64,000 nt of DNA from Pohlia nutans (lineage: Eukaryota > Streptophyta > Bryopsida > Bryales > Mniaceae). Positions within the stretch are counted from its first letter, which is position 1; each line of letters starts with the position of its first letter. The notes under the pieces are model-generated. The model was not told where the DNA came from. It saw nothing but the letters and a program-made list of their open reading frames with translations, and made no database searches. The DNA is taken from positions 22,124,072-22,188,071 of the forward strand of contig CM040097.1 of NCBI GenBank assembly GCA_022496805.1, given 5' to 3'. Below are positions 1 through 11,685 of this stretch, in pieces. Position numbers and translations under genes: made by a program.

Positions 1-209
1 AATGAATGCATTTGTAGTTTAGTGCATAGTGATTTTACTCTATGTCAATTCTACTTTTATATGTTGATAGTAGATTACTTTACTCTGTGCCACTTCAATC
101 TACTTTTACATGGTCCTAGTTGTTTACTGTCACCACCAGTTCTAAGGTATGGAAAAAATGAATCCAGACAATGTAATGAGCTTTTCTGATGTTAAGTTAT
201 ATATTTTAG

Positions 210-1107
210 ACAGAAAACCTGGAGATTGTGCTAGTATTAGATGTTCATAACGCTGGAGTGTTATTAGTTTATGGTAAGTATTACGCATTGGCCAGTTACA
301 TAACTATAGTACCAGTGAGTTTCAAATGTATTATCGGTTACTTACTATTTATTGTACGTTGGACTTATACATTCGTTTTGGATTCGTTGAAGTCAATCAA
401 CGTTTGAATGATCCAAAACCAGGTTTTCTGAGACATTTTACCGATCACTATATTTTGCAGAATACTTTGTTCTTGTCCAGCACGTTGTTTTTTTGATGAT
501 TTTTCATTTTGTCGAGACAGGTGTCAATGTTTGCGTGAGGATGTTCCTAACAACAATTTTTTTCATTCTCCAGGAGGCTGAATTCGAGCGTCCAGTAACC
601 AATGAGGAGGTTGAATTTGCTAAGAGGGAAGGAGTGCCCGCGTTATTTGAGCGCACACATGGAAGGTACACAACAGGGAAAAACATCGAGGCAGTTGAGC
701 CGATTGAGCAAGTTCTATATGAAAAGGACAGTAAAAAGTTAAAACAACAAAAAGGGCGGAAGCGAAAGGGAGGGAATGTGGTATCGACGACAAAAAAGCT
801 GAGCGTCGAGGACGAAAGCGCTCGTAGTTCATCGGACGATGAAGACGACGGCGACAGTGAAGACAGTAACACCGATACTGGGTCCAGTGAGACCGGGAGT
901 GGTACAATAGGATCTGACGGCTCTACGGGATCTGAGTCCGAAGAGGAAGACGGCGAAAATGATGACGAAGTAGTTCGGGAAGATGAAGAAGACTATGTGG
1001 GAGGTGGGACGAGTGGAACGGAAGGCAGCAACGACAATGAAGACGGTGGTAGAATTCATCAGACTGAAGGGAGCGAGTCAAGTGTGCCATCAGAATCAAG
1101 CAGTTGA
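210..1107 (+). CDS. 3' part of an unrecognised gene with acidic Ser-rich tail (partial)
   Basis: The product is not recognised. Two exons can be supported. The first is 210-273, between an AG acceptor (ATATTTTAG) and a GTAAGT donor; it reads TENLEIVLVLDVHNAGVLLV and ends in phase 1. The last is 574-1107, after a pyrimidine-rich tract ending in CTCCAG; it encodes about 177 residues to a TGA stop. Their phases do not join directly, so at least one small exon must lie between them, possibly starting at 461. The last exon has a globular start, then a basic nuclear-localisation-like patch (KKLKQQKGRKRKGG), then a long Ser/Asp/Glu/Gly tail typical of nuclear proteins. The 5' end lies outside the window. 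It could be a host gene or a transposon gene; the Asp/Ser-rich C-terminus is only loosely like that of the 25.8-kb ORF. The reading frame is fairly secure, the function unknown. Confidence 0.55.
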
Positions 1108-2808
1108 ATAAGAATGAGTTAACGACGTTGTCTTTGTAAGGTTTGTATATAGTGATGGAGATATATTAATGTCATGTTTTGTGAACACTTTAGCATAGAC
1201 AAATATTAGTTTTGCTTGGGGAAGTCACGTAGTGACTGTTTTGGGTATTTTTTGAAAACCTACTGGAAGACGGCTTTGTAGAGAGATTCTAGAGCCAATC
1301 ACAAACATTCATCGTACATAATCAATGTTTCATTGAAATAATAGTATATGCGACTAATTGTATATATTACAAAGCGATGGGCATGATTCAAACACGCGTA
1401 CTGTAGTAACGAAATACTACTGGAAATCCGATTTCTTGGTTTTACAAATGCCACGGGGAGCCTCAACAGCGCATGTTTCAGACAAATGAAAAATTGCAAT
1501 GGCTGTGCACGTGTTAAGCATACAGAAAAGGCAGATAGGAGTAAAATTAGAAGCACACAACTTCCCAGTAATATGACACATGTGAATCTCGAATTAGTAA
1601 TTGAACAGTCAACAAGTGGTGTACCAACCGCGGTGTAATGCAACGACAGGTGCCACGAAGCTTTCCACGCTCATCTTCCTGGTCAGCTTGGAATGAGGAG
1701 CAAGTGGCTCTAATTCTACGGCAGTAGGAAGTAAATCGCAATTTACAGTGAGGGTTTTATGTCTACTCGGGTAAGAGTAGATTTTGTCGCTTTGGTAAAA
1801 ACAGGAAGATAAGGTAAAAGCACTTTTACTCGCAGGAGGTAAATAAAAATACTACCACCGAATTATGTGGTTGAGAGTTTGACATAACTGCAGTTTGGCA
1901 GATTGTGGGGGCACCACGTGCTGAAACTCAGGACGTCTAGACCGGAAGGGAACGCCATTGTCATTCGAACAGGGCCGCTCCCCACTCATGAGAACACCGT
2001 AGATATCGTTACGCCCCTTGCGTAGCAAAATTTAGAGCTACGTTTGGAAGATCAAATGCTACGTTTCGAAACATCGCTCTCAGTGTATTCACAGTGTATT
2101 TTGCTACGTTTCGACCGTAGCAGGTAGTGTACCATCCTAGTAGTGAACCTCCGCAGCTTGCATCACCGTGATGAGACTCGATCATGACCAATGCTTTGAA
2201 ACTCTTTGTACAGGCGTCGATTTTGACTCTCTCAACACCACAGTTTGATTCTGCAGCAATTTTTGCAGGGTATGAGAGATATAGTTGATGCACGTGGTGA
2301 CCACGCAGTCAAAAAGGGGACTCTCAGTCTGGCATGCATAACTTATCTTGAATCAAGTACATATTAATATTGTCTAATTTTCCATGTATTCATAAAATCA
2401 TATAGAGGTGTTCATAGTGAGGCCGGTGCTCAAATGGCCTCAATTCATCAGCATTACTTTCATATAATTCTATGCACAAGCTTAGAAATTTTGCATTTTT
2501 CTAATCAAATGTAAACTTTTATGAAAAATGCAAAATCAATGCAAAATCTTGCTAAAAGTTTACATTTGAACATTTCTTTTGTTAAATGATTGCGTTTTCT
2601 TCTTGTAGGCTTGGAGCCAGATCGATGCCCCTAGATAATTAAATTGTTGAAATCTGTTCATACAGGCTGGGAGCCAGATGCTCCTAAGATAAATAAAAAA
2701 ATAAATTGTTGAAACCTGAAGGTATTTAGTATAGAAAAACGCAACTGCTTGAATGTGATCAGTGTCACAAGGTCAGGCTCAGTCAAAACACATGCAGATG
2801 CAAAGTAC
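1108..2808. other. Intergenic, no supported gene
   Basis: No convincing ORF is visible. The stretch holds a cluster of CTACGTTT-type direct repeats at about 2,030-2,130, a short inverted repeat around the G-box-like CACCACGTGC at 1,911 and 2,290, an inverted repeat (CAAATGTAAACTTTTA) at about 2,506-2,570, and an imperfect tandem duplication of about 60 bp at 2,607-2,720 (GGAGCCAGAT ... AATTGTTGAAA). Confidence 0.5.
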
Positions 2809-2812
2809 TTAA

Positions 2813-3612
2813 CCCTTTAGTGCCTAGGTAACCAGTAAGTGGTCACTAGATCACCAAAAAATGAAATGCTGTAAAATCTGTGAACTATCTTAGTTCGGTG
2901 TCTGAAGTTCAGAAGTGTAACTTTTGATTATGCAGATGATGCAAAAAGAAATTTTGAAATCTGACTTTCTTAGATATCCAAATACCTATGTTCAAAACAC
3001 CAAAATACTGCAAATACCTCAAAATACAGCAAATACTTACAAATACAACACATGTACTATGCAGTATTTCTTGTATTTGAAAGTTTGTTATCTTGTATTT
3101 ATTTTTGGATTGTGTTCTCTTGTTCATGTTCCATCAATGTATGTATTCCGATCTTGATCAATGTACCAAATCCTTTCTAATTTTAACATATAAATTTTGT
3201 TTTAAACCGTACATAGATAAGTCACTCTCACTTATAAAATTCACAATAATTATGTGTGAGTCAGTTCTTGACATGAAAGATTGCAATGGAGAGGTGTTGA
3301 CATAGGTCATTGCTGAACTGCTTCACTTTCATTTTTGAAAATTTAACCAAAATTCTATTTAACTTTGAAGTCACACACCCCTCAAAATCTCATTTTGGAG
3401 TGTGCATTATACGGTTCAAAGACATACTATAATCTTCCAATCCAACGGTCTGATCTGACCAAGATTTAACCAAAACTTGTTTCATTAAGCTATGCTTATA
3501 TTGATACGGTTGAATACTATTGATAGCATTCCTAATTTCAAGAGAGAAAGTTTTAAAAAAATATCACCCAAAAAACTGTGGTTTCTCCAGAACCACCCTA
3601 GGCACTAAAGGG
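2813..3612. mobile_element. TTAA-flanked MITE (piggyBac-like), copy A
   Basis: The element is 800 bp, with perfect 16-bp terminal inverted repeats CCCTTTAGTGCCTAGG, flanked on both sides by TTAA (2,809-2,812 and 3,613-3,616). A TTAA target duplication together with CCC-starting termini is the hallmark of piggyBac elements. No transposase is encoded, so this would be a non-autonomous derivative. Boundaries are seen directly; the superfamily assignment is inference. Confidence 0.75.
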
Positions 3613-3745
3613 TTAACTGGTTAGTTTGTAGCCCATCACGAAATCAACAAATGACAGAGTCAAATTAAGGCAGCAAAAGAGTACCGTCCTACAAAGTTTC
3701 ACAATTTTGACACCCTGAGTCACAGCAGTAAGTTAAACCACCCTA

Positions 3746-4049
3746 AGGTTGATTGTCCTATTACCAACCACTTAAGCAATCTGACCTATATGTGGCAGTG
3801 GTAAATCCGGAAAAAAATTATGACCGCGTTCGAAATAGGATTTCATGAGGATTGCAAAAAATTGCAACTTATAATTTGCATTTCTCAATTTTATACAAAA
3901 TTCCAAAGTGCAAAGTAACCTGTGACCCAAAACCGATCACATGCTCTAATGTACAAATCAGGTACATCTTCCCTTTGAAAATCTAGAAATTAGGCAAGAA
4001 TCAGGGTGGTTGGTTTTGGGTACGTGGTTGGTAATAGGACAATCAACCC
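3746..4049. mobile_element. TA-flanked MITE (Stowaway/Tc1-mariner-like)
   Basis: The element is 304 bp. Its ends are inverted repeats of about 27 bp, beginning (A/G)GGTTGATTGTCCTATTA, with a single mismatch at the outermost base. TA dinucleotides flank it (3,744-3,745 and 4,050-4,051). It has no coding capacity. Short length, long TIRs and a TA target site fit the Stowaway type. Confidence 0.65.
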
Positions 4050-5110
4050 TATTTGCCCAGGGATGCACTCCCCAAGTCTTTGTTGGCAACGTGCAATAAG
4101 TTGGGGTATTTCAATTTAAATAAGAAGATTCGTTTTTTTTAAAATTGATGTAAAATAGCATAATTTAATTAACTATGAAAATTTCCATTATGAAAAATGT
4201 GGGGTGCCTAAAAACAATTTTAAAGAATATTCATAGAATATACCATGAATATCTTTTATATCATAGAATATTCTCATTACTTCATAACCTCTTAAAATAT
4301 CCTTTGAACGCACGTGATCCACCAAAATAACATATATAGTGCATCCCCGGGTCTATTTGTGCCACGAGACTATTTATGCCACTTTGAGATCACTACATAT
4401 CCAAGTCTTACATTTAAAATTTAAAATTTTGAAACGTATACTACTTGTACACAATTGTGGCTCAAATAGGGTGCCTTACTTTGTAATAAAACTAACATCT
4501 GAAGCTCCAAGAACTGTATGCATATATAGGGCTAGTGCGCCTGACTGTCTGCAAGTACGTGATTCTGGTAAAATTCAAGGCCAAGCATGAATGTAGAACA
4601 AGTGGAAATACAACATAATGACTTTAAGACTTGAGTTAATCCATTCCTTACAACTCTTTGGTGTGAGAACAAAAGATGTGATATTAGACAAGGTGATATT
4701 AAAGAGGTATGCAAGGTTTTTAGAACCCACAGTAAGGTAGATGTTCATATTTCCGTCCAAATTTCAGGTTTGCATGGTTAGGTCTGTGAAAGAAAAAGTT
4801 TATTATTTTTGGATGCTCCGCAAAGCTCGTGCAAAGGCATCCCAAAAAAAACACATTTTTTGAATATGTCTACAGTTTCCTGTGAATTTCTAAGTCTAAA
4901 AGTGTAGACTGGTCATTACTTGCGCATATGGTTCGTGCTTTATCCACAGGTTGGATTCTCAAAATCGTGGACTTACTGTTGCGAATTGGACCAAGAAAAG
5001 AGCAATTTTTAGAGTGCTTCTTGGGTGCTTTTTCAAACTTGGCCGAGCGGTTTTAAGGACCCAGCCCCAAAATGTAAGGGTCGACAATGGGACCCGCGCG
5101 GAATTCAGCA
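4050..5110. other. Intergenic, AT-rich
   Basis: No supported gene. It includes several short palindromic GAATATTC-type runs at 4,215-4,275. The block paralogous to the LEA copy 3 region starts at about 5,110. Confidence 0.4.
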
Positions 5111-5197
5111 CACCTACCTTAATTGCTGTGATGAGCTAACGATTGTTCTTGAAACTTTCATCTTTGGGAACAAACTGTCAACAAACCTCCTCAAAGT

Positions 5198-5207
5198 GCC
5201 ACGTGTC
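5198..5207 (+). promoter_or_regulatory. ABRE/G-box upstream of LEA copy 1
   Basis: GCCACGTGTC matches the abscisic-acid-responsive ABRE core (ACGTGTC). It lies about 150 bp upstream of the TATA box at 5,357 (TATAAGAA). The same element is intact in LEA copy 2 (39,195-39,204) but altered in copy 3. Confidence 0.65.
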
Positions 5208-5356
5208 TAAATTTATAACAATCTTGCAGATAGCCCAGTGGGGCCACTTTGGAACCAAAAGTGTGCAATTACTGACCCACCCTCCTCAAGTAACAACACA
5301 CTGACAAGTGTCCCAAACACACACCAGCACTCGCCACCTGTCCTTCACATCTCATG

Positions 5357-5364
5357 TATAAGAA
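5357..5364 (+). promoter_or_regulatory. TATA box of LEA copy 1
   Basis: TATAAGAA lies about 195 bp upstream of the ATG at 5,552. It is conserved in position and context (CATGTATAAG) in copies 2 (39,041-39,046, minus) and 3 (43,868-43,873, minus). Confidence 0.6.
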
Positions 5365-5551
5365 GCAGCGTCCCGGTACTCGACCGTTCATCAGTTAAAT
5401 CAGTTATCAGTACTCAGTGTCTGCATTTACTCATCTCGTTCATTTTGAATTTGCTGCAATATCCTGAGCGTCTTTCAATTCTTTAGACTCTATTTCACTC
5501 TCTTCTTCAGTCAAGAGCTTCAGCTTCGCATTCAGCAGATCTAAGATCCAA

Positions 5552-6740
5552 ATGGCTTCTTACAACCAGGACGCTGCTGCCCAGAAGGCGGAGGAGACGA
5601 AGAACTTCGGTCAGCAGAAGGCTGGGGAGGCCCAGCAGGCCACCAAGGTAAGTAACAGCGCACCCAGGTTTTTCTTTTTGTACAAATTTTCGTTGAAGTC
5701 CACATTCTCCATAATATTAGCTCGAAGATGCCTGAGTTTACATACTTAAAAGCATTAATTTCTGGATTAATCTTTTTCACTGAGCACATTACGTGACTGG
5801 GTGTGCACTCGCTGGATATGTGAATCCCATCGTAGCAGGCAAACCAGTTTGCTTGTAGTCTTTTGGTAGAGCTGTGTGGATGCATTGGTTGGGGGCAGTT
5901 TGTGGGGAGGATATATCGTAGGAATCACAGAAGAATGTGTTGAATTCTACCCCTCATCACCATTTTCTTAGCATAACAGCTCATTGGAAGAATACACGTA
6001 CGGCGATCACAGTGCATTATCCCCTTTTCACTTCTGCAATGCTCAATGCATTGGGTTTCGGATAGTTGCTTGAGGAGGTCATATCTCCAATTATGAGGAT
6101 AGAAACTATGAGGAGGCCACATCTCCAATTTGTCGAATGCAGTTGAGATTGGCACTACATTTGCACGTTTTAATTATTGAATTTGGATGTACAGGACGCT
6201 GCCGGAGCTACGCAAGACAAGGCCCGCGACATGGCAGGAGCAGACGAGGACAAGGCCAACCAAGCTGGAAACGTAGCCGGCGAGAAGTGGGAACAGACGA
6301 AGCAGTCGTCGTCGGATGCCGGCCAAGCCGCCTCCGACAAGGCCGGCCAGGCCAAGGAAGGCGCTGGCAGTTACGTGCAACAAGCGGGCAATCTCGTCAA
6401 CAACGCGTACGAGAATGCCAAGGCCACCGTCACCGGGGCTGGCAATGCCGCTGGAGACAAACTGGGCCAGGCGAAGCAGGGAACCTCCAACGCCGCGGGA
6501 GCCACCCAGGACAAGGCCAATGCTGCAGCGGGGGCAACGGGAGAGAAGGCCCAGCAAGCCGGTGGTGTGGCGGAGGAGAAGTGGGAGCAGACAAAGCAGG
6601 CGTCGTCGGATGCGGCGCAGGTGGCGTCGGACAAGGCGGTGGAAACGAAGGACGGCGCTGCGGGGTTGTTGCAACAAGCCGGAAACGCGGTTGGAAACGC
6701 CGTGCAGAGCGTGAAGGATGCCGTGACTCCCAAGCAGTAG
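5552..6740 (+). CDS. LEA protein, group 3/LEA_4-like, copy 1
   Basis: Two exons, 5,552-5,647 and 6,195-6,740, are joined in phase 0 (AAG|GTAAGT ... TACAG|GAC), giving 213 residues. It encodes a hydrophilic, Ala/Gln/Lys/Gly-rich protein without Cys or Trp-rich cores, except for a repeated EKWEQTKQ motif. It starts MASYNQDAAAQKAEETK and ends VTPKQ. Exon 2 is an internal duplication: two modules of about 75 residues, each with ATQDKA, AGEKWEQTKQ-SSDA, ASDKA and QQAGN. LEA_4 proteins are predicted to be disordered in solution and to become helical on drying, protecting membranes and proteins; no signal or transit peptide is seen, so it is probably cytosolic. Promoter ABRE and TATA elements support stress/ABA induction (inference). 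Copies 2 and 3 have the same length and intron position. The ATG is conserved in all three. Confidence 0.88.
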
Positions 6741-7027
6741 TTGCTCACACGGCCACATGTATATTGATTGATTGTAGATGAGAGGCGGTTTAGTGACTGA
6801 GAAATCTCTTCTCCACTGTGAATATTGTAGAGTGTCATTCTCGGTTCAATTGGACCCCAAGGCAACTGAATGCAGCTCACATTTTTGAAAACAGAGTCGA
6901 TGAGCATGGTTTGGTTGCATGATTAGCTTCTATGTTGATTACCTGAGATTGGAGTAATGATCTCGTTGATTTAAATTGGGCCAAGACAATGAGGGTTGAG
7001 TATAATGCGGTTCTAACAAGAGGAGAG

Positions 7028-7089
7028 AAGGTCGTATTCGTTTAGTTGGGACTATTCCGATGATTTGGGACTACTTTTGTGTCAACTTC
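7028..7089 (+). repeat. Left terminal inverted repeat of the 22-kb element
   Basis: The repeat is about 62 bp, from AAGGTCGTATTCG to the GTCAACTTC region. It matches the reverse complement of 29,042-29,103 with three differences (positions 5, 7 and 59 of the repeat). Confidence 0.9.
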
Positions 7090-8694
7090 GGGCTTCCGAA
7101 GCAGTCGTAGAAAGGCTTCCATCGTCTGAAACGTCCTCGTTATATACATCATATTGCACTGAAATGCCAAATTTGAGTAACCCTAAACCCTAAACCGTTG
7201 CAGGAGTTATGACGGTGGTCTGAAATAAGAAATGAATGCACCTATTGGGAAGTACCGCCCATAGAATTCCAATGAAACCCTCGGTCCAAGCCTCGGACAT
7301 GAAGAACCGGTTGCGGTCCCTGTATATATGCACCAAACCTGGAATTTCGGGCCAATACTTCTAGCTAGGAGTACCGCACACAGGAAGTGGCTGGGCAACA
7401 TACATTGTAGGAAATTATACGCTGGCCTGGGTGTTGCAATTGGTCTTCGACGCGATTTATAACGCTTGCCACTGCCAATCTAATTCGCATATATTTATTT
7501 CGGTATGGGTCTCTATAATACCTACAAGTATCAGACGAACTATGGTATTGGAAATCACACCGACATGATGCGTTACATGCGGTTCAGGTCTCAATCTTGA
7601 ACTATGTATTTACGACAAATCTGAAATACTCGCCCACGTCTTTAAACTCCACGTGCGCCTCTGAAATCGGCCATAGGGGCACATACATTGGAACTTAAAA
7701 AAGGCAGCCCACGCTTTGTATGCATGTCCACACTCAACTTATTTCTTTCCGATTTGAAACAAATGAAAGGGAATTTACCGCGAAGGGCACAATACATACC
7801 AAGCAGCCACTGCTAGCCTGGTGGAGAGAACTAACGCAAAGCAAGAACTGACCGACCGGAAGTCCACACTCAGCTATTAAACTTGAGCTCAGCTTCCACA
7901 ATTATATACCTTGGGGACAAAATAGAGCTGTACCTTTACCATCTGCAGGGAGATATTTGTCATTGCAGGAATCACGGAACTGCTATTTCTGATCCAACAT
8001 GTCCCAACTGACAAGTATTTGTTGATGCTATTATTGTATGATCCTACTACATTACAGGATTCCCTATCCAGGCTGGAATTATCACTGTCAGACAACCGAC
8101 TGTCCAAAATTATTTCCACTGGTTCTCTATATTCATGCAACCTACAAACCCTTCCAACACAATTTGCTCATTACATGTTCCACCCTGGATTGCCGACAGT
8201 TTAATTACCAAAGTGGGCTCTGTATATTGACGAGATTGAACTTAGTACTGCCTCATGCTTATGTATGTCATGCGTGACCACCCTACAAGTAGTAGTCGTC
8301 AAGTTCACCCATGTGTACAGGGAAGGTGGAGCAGACATGTCTCGATTCGTTTGCTATGAGTGGTCACTATGCCGTAATCGACATATGCGGACGGCTACTC
8401 TAACAAATGCAATACCATGTCGAAATTATTTTTGTTTGTTCTCATTATGGGTGCCTTACAACAGAAGGAACACCCTCCAATTCTTTGTGTTGTTTTGAAA
8501 AATATTTTTCCATATTAAGTTATTGGCAAGTTGCTGACTCTTTGCTTTTTGAGTACAATTTGCAATTAGTGGAAAATGTAGCGATGAGTACCGAGACTCC
8601 ATTTCGAAGTATATCTTCTATCTTGGAGGTACCATATGAGTTAAGAGACACTATGTTCTTTAAAAAATAATAATGGAGGAATCTAAATAGGAGT
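7090..8694. other. Interior of 22-kb element, no gene recognised
   Basis: Only short ORFs without recognisable features are seen. A telomere-like stretch, AACCCTAAACCCTAAACC, sits at about 7,180-7,197. Confidence 0.4.
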
Positions 8695-9432
8695 GTTAGT
8701 GGAAATGGGAGTATTCCGGGACTCCCAATAACAGTTCCAATGGCTTCGGAGTGTGCTTGGACTCCCAAGTGGAATTTCTGAGGAAATGGGAGTATTCCAA
8801 GAGTCCCAAAAGAAATTTTAAGTGAAATGGGAGTATTGCAGGACTTCCAATGGGAATTTGAGTGAAATTGGAGTGTCCCGGGACTCCCAAATTGAACATC
8901 AGTGAGATGGGAGGGTCCCGGGACTCCCAAAGGGAATTTCAGTGAATATGAGAGTGTCCCCTAACTTCCAAAGTGAATTTCAGTCAAATTGGGAGTGTCC
9001 CGGGACTCCCAAAGGGAATTTCAGTGAAAATGAGAGTGACTGTCCCCTGACTTCCAAAGGGAATTTCAGTCAAACTGGGAGTGTCCCGGCACTCCCAAAG
9101 GGAATTTCAGTGAAAATGAGAGTGACTGTCCCCTGACTTCCAAAGGGAATTTCAGTCAAACTGGGAGTGTCCCGGCACTCCCAAAGGGAATTTCAGTGAG
9201 AATGGGAGTGTCCCAGGACTACCACAGGGAATATGAGTAGAAATGGGAGTGTCCCGGGACTCCGAGAAGGAGTTTCAGTGGAAACAAGAGTATTGCGGGA
9301 CTCCCGAAGGGAATTCTAGTGAAATGGGAGTGTCCCAGGAGTCCCAACGGGAATTTCAGTAGAAATGGAAGTGATCCGGGACTCCTAGAGGGACTTTCAG
9401 TGGAATGGGACTGTCCCGGGAGTCCCAGCAAA
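8695..9432. repeat. Tandem array of palindromic ~55-bp units
   Basis: About a dozen imperfect units follow the pattern GGGAGTGTCCCGGGACTCCC followed by AAAGGGAATTTCAGTGAAAAT. Each unit carries a near-palindrome (GGGAGT-CCCGGG-ACTCCC) that could fold as a hairpin. Central units (about 8,990-9,200) are the most alike and alternate between a CCCGGGACTCCC and a CCCCTGACTTCC version, giving a two-unit higher-order period. The short ORFs here arise only from the repeats. Confidence 0.85.
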
Positions 9433-11112
9433 TGGAAATTATAATTTCTTGTGACAAGAATCATACAATCTGTGAGTTCGGGAACCGTACAACTGATATT
9501 GCATACCTGGAATATACTGAAAAAATCCATCGCCGGGAAAGTGGAACACCAGAGTTTCGCAAATAGAATAATGCAACTCGGACAGAAAGCCATCCACTCA
9601 TCCACTTGGGGATTCACATACGCAAGGCAAGAAATTCTGTCCGGCCACCAGAAAGAAACACTGAGAGTACACATTTTGTCATTCAATATTCAGTGTGCAG
9701 GAATGTATAAATCAATGATTTCAATGAATCCGTGTTGCTACGCTGACAATATACATGATCGTGCTTTATGAAAGCCCCTAAAATGGAGCAGCGGTCCTGT
9801 AAAATATCACCGACTGTATACTCTTGCCTCGGCACTGTAACATGTGGTTGACAGCACTATTATTGAACTACACTGCAGAGATAGGTTTGTACGTAATCGG
9901 TTTGAAATATCCTCACGGACTGCTATTTACTATCAACGAACTGGGACATTAGCATGACGAGTACTGCAGACAGTAACTAGAATTGTAGAACTCTGGTGTA
10001 TATTTGAATTTATGCCTTGCATCTGAGTAGAAACGTGGGTTCTTTATTTAGTAATCTCTCTACACTGAATTCAGTGTTTTCACTTTGACACGAAAATTGA
10101 GTGCATGTTGCCCACACGTATGCGTTCGCCCACGCCGGTGGCGGCTTTAAGACAACGACTCCGTGTCAGAGATCTCTCTAGTGAGCCTCCTCCATATTAT
10201 TCGCTGCATGGTAAACCAACACACGACTTCGCATAGTCAAGAATTAATCCATACGATCAGCTGGCAACTTCATGAAGTGCTCTAGGTAAAACAGACAACC
10301 TTACCTTTTGCTGATGATATCGTACATCCAGCCAGAATTCTGTTTTACCTTGGGTATGGCACGACATTGTATATCACGAGATGAGTAGGAGAACGGTAAG
10401 ATCCAGTGGACACATCTACAAGCTATGTACGTTTAAACACTGCAAACACAGCGGAAATTCCGCATTGTTAATCATAGCGTTCACATCTCTCTGTGCCGCA
10501 GTATGTTCTTGACAACACTGTACAAAGGCTTCCCTGCAAGGCATAGCACAGCTATGTCCATACAGTCTCAAAAGTGTGCGGTGCATCATTTACAAGTCCG
10601 TCCGATGGCACCAGGTCCAGCATGCCAGATTTACAAACTCCTATGGATTTATATTATCGCAACCGTTTAGGCTGCAAGTGACGGCTTCGCTCTACGAGGC
10701 TAGTACTATTCGAATACCAAAAACTGTCCGTGCTGTACAGACGGGAGATATGGTTCAGGCCCTGGTAACGGCGTTTTACTGTCATCGATGTCCTCAGGAC
10801 CTTGTCCATACCTTCTTCTCGTCCTCAGATTTCTGCAAATATTCATATGCCCTGAAATAGACCACGCCTTAACCCTTAATGTGGGCGCTAAATTCATTAG
10901 TAGCATCAAATCCATTTCAGAAAGCGGCAACAATACAAAAAGACAAACAAGCTTACCTCTGTAGATTTTCCGGGAGTGATGTCTGCACTGGACACGAACA
11001 ATGTGGACTCCTGCGAGGACAACATTGAACCATCACCGACAGTAATTAGCTGCGTCTACTTCTTGCCACTGTGCAGTTGCACAGCAGGAGTGTCACCGTG
11101 CAGCTCTTAGAG
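9433..11112. other. Interior of 22-kb element, no gene recognised
   Basis: No supported coding region. It contains the first copy (about 11,067-11,085) of the recurrent TGTGCARTTGCACA palindrome. Confidence 0.4.
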
Positions 11113-11529
11113 CACTAGTACAAACCATGGCATTTTGCCACCAATCAAATTTTGCAAAAAACAACAAACTCATATGTTGGTGCTATGTAGCACCAATGTT
11201 GGTGACAAAAATAAATTCTCACCTCCATTCATGTTTGTACGTGAAATTTACATGGATTTGATAGTTTTAACAATTCGATGTCTATTATTCGTATATTGTT
11301 GGATTTTAAAGCCAATTGAAGCACTTGTTGAAATAATAAACTTTTATCATGTATTCGAGACTACGTTATTCATGTATGTATTAAATTTATGTTTAGGATA
11401 TGTTGCATATTTTTATCACAACATTCTTATTGACAAGAACATACATAATAAAGATTCAACAAAGTATGATAATTTATATTCACATCATCTTTCAGTTAGT
11501 GAAAAATATCACATAACACAAGAAATAGA

Positions 11530-11660
11530 TGAATTATGTCCTACGTAAATTTCAAGAAATTCATGAATTATGGCTTAAGTAAATTTGAGAAATACGCAAA
11601 TTATATTCTACGTGAATTTGAGAAATACGTGAATTATGTTTTACGTGAATTTCAAGAAAA
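11530..11660. repeat. 33-bp tandem repeat
   Basis: About four units follow the pattern AATTATGTYYTACGTGAATTTGAGAAATACGTG. They keep a reading frame (NYxLREFEKYV), but the repeat and its AT richness explain the ORF. Confidence 0.7.
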
Positions 11661-11685
11661 CATCCTCATATTATTAAAATACAAG

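Larger units (their letters stand above)
5110..7027. repeat. Inverted segmental duplication, left part (partner about 42,210-44,100)
   Basis: This block, covering the promoter, both exons, the intron and the 3' flank of LEA copy 1, is highly similar to the reverse complement of about 42,210-44,100. The similarity stops exactly where the 22-kb transposon begins and resumes at 29,104, where it pairs with about 41,125-42,210. The two copies share non-coding DNA base for base over long stretches, for example the leader, the intron ends and the 3' flank down to ATAATGCGGTTCT. They are therefore a genomic duplication in opposite orientation. Confidence 0.9.

Noticed and set aside
493..573. Upstream extension of the first ORF (MMIFHFVETG...)
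   Set aside because: It reads through a pyrimidine tract ending in CTCCAG, a strong splice acceptor; treated as intron.
1910..2302. Inverted repeat around CACCACGTGC, possible MITE
   Set aside because: Only about 12 bases match and the G-box core is palindromic anyway; no target duplication.
6137..6907. Long ORFs overlapping LEA copy 1 in other frames and on the other strand
   Set aside because: Shadows of a GC-rich, repetitive coding exon; the same shadows appear at copies 2 and 3.
8407..9136. Short ORFs over the palindromic array
   Set aside because: Created by the tandem repeat, with no conserved domain.
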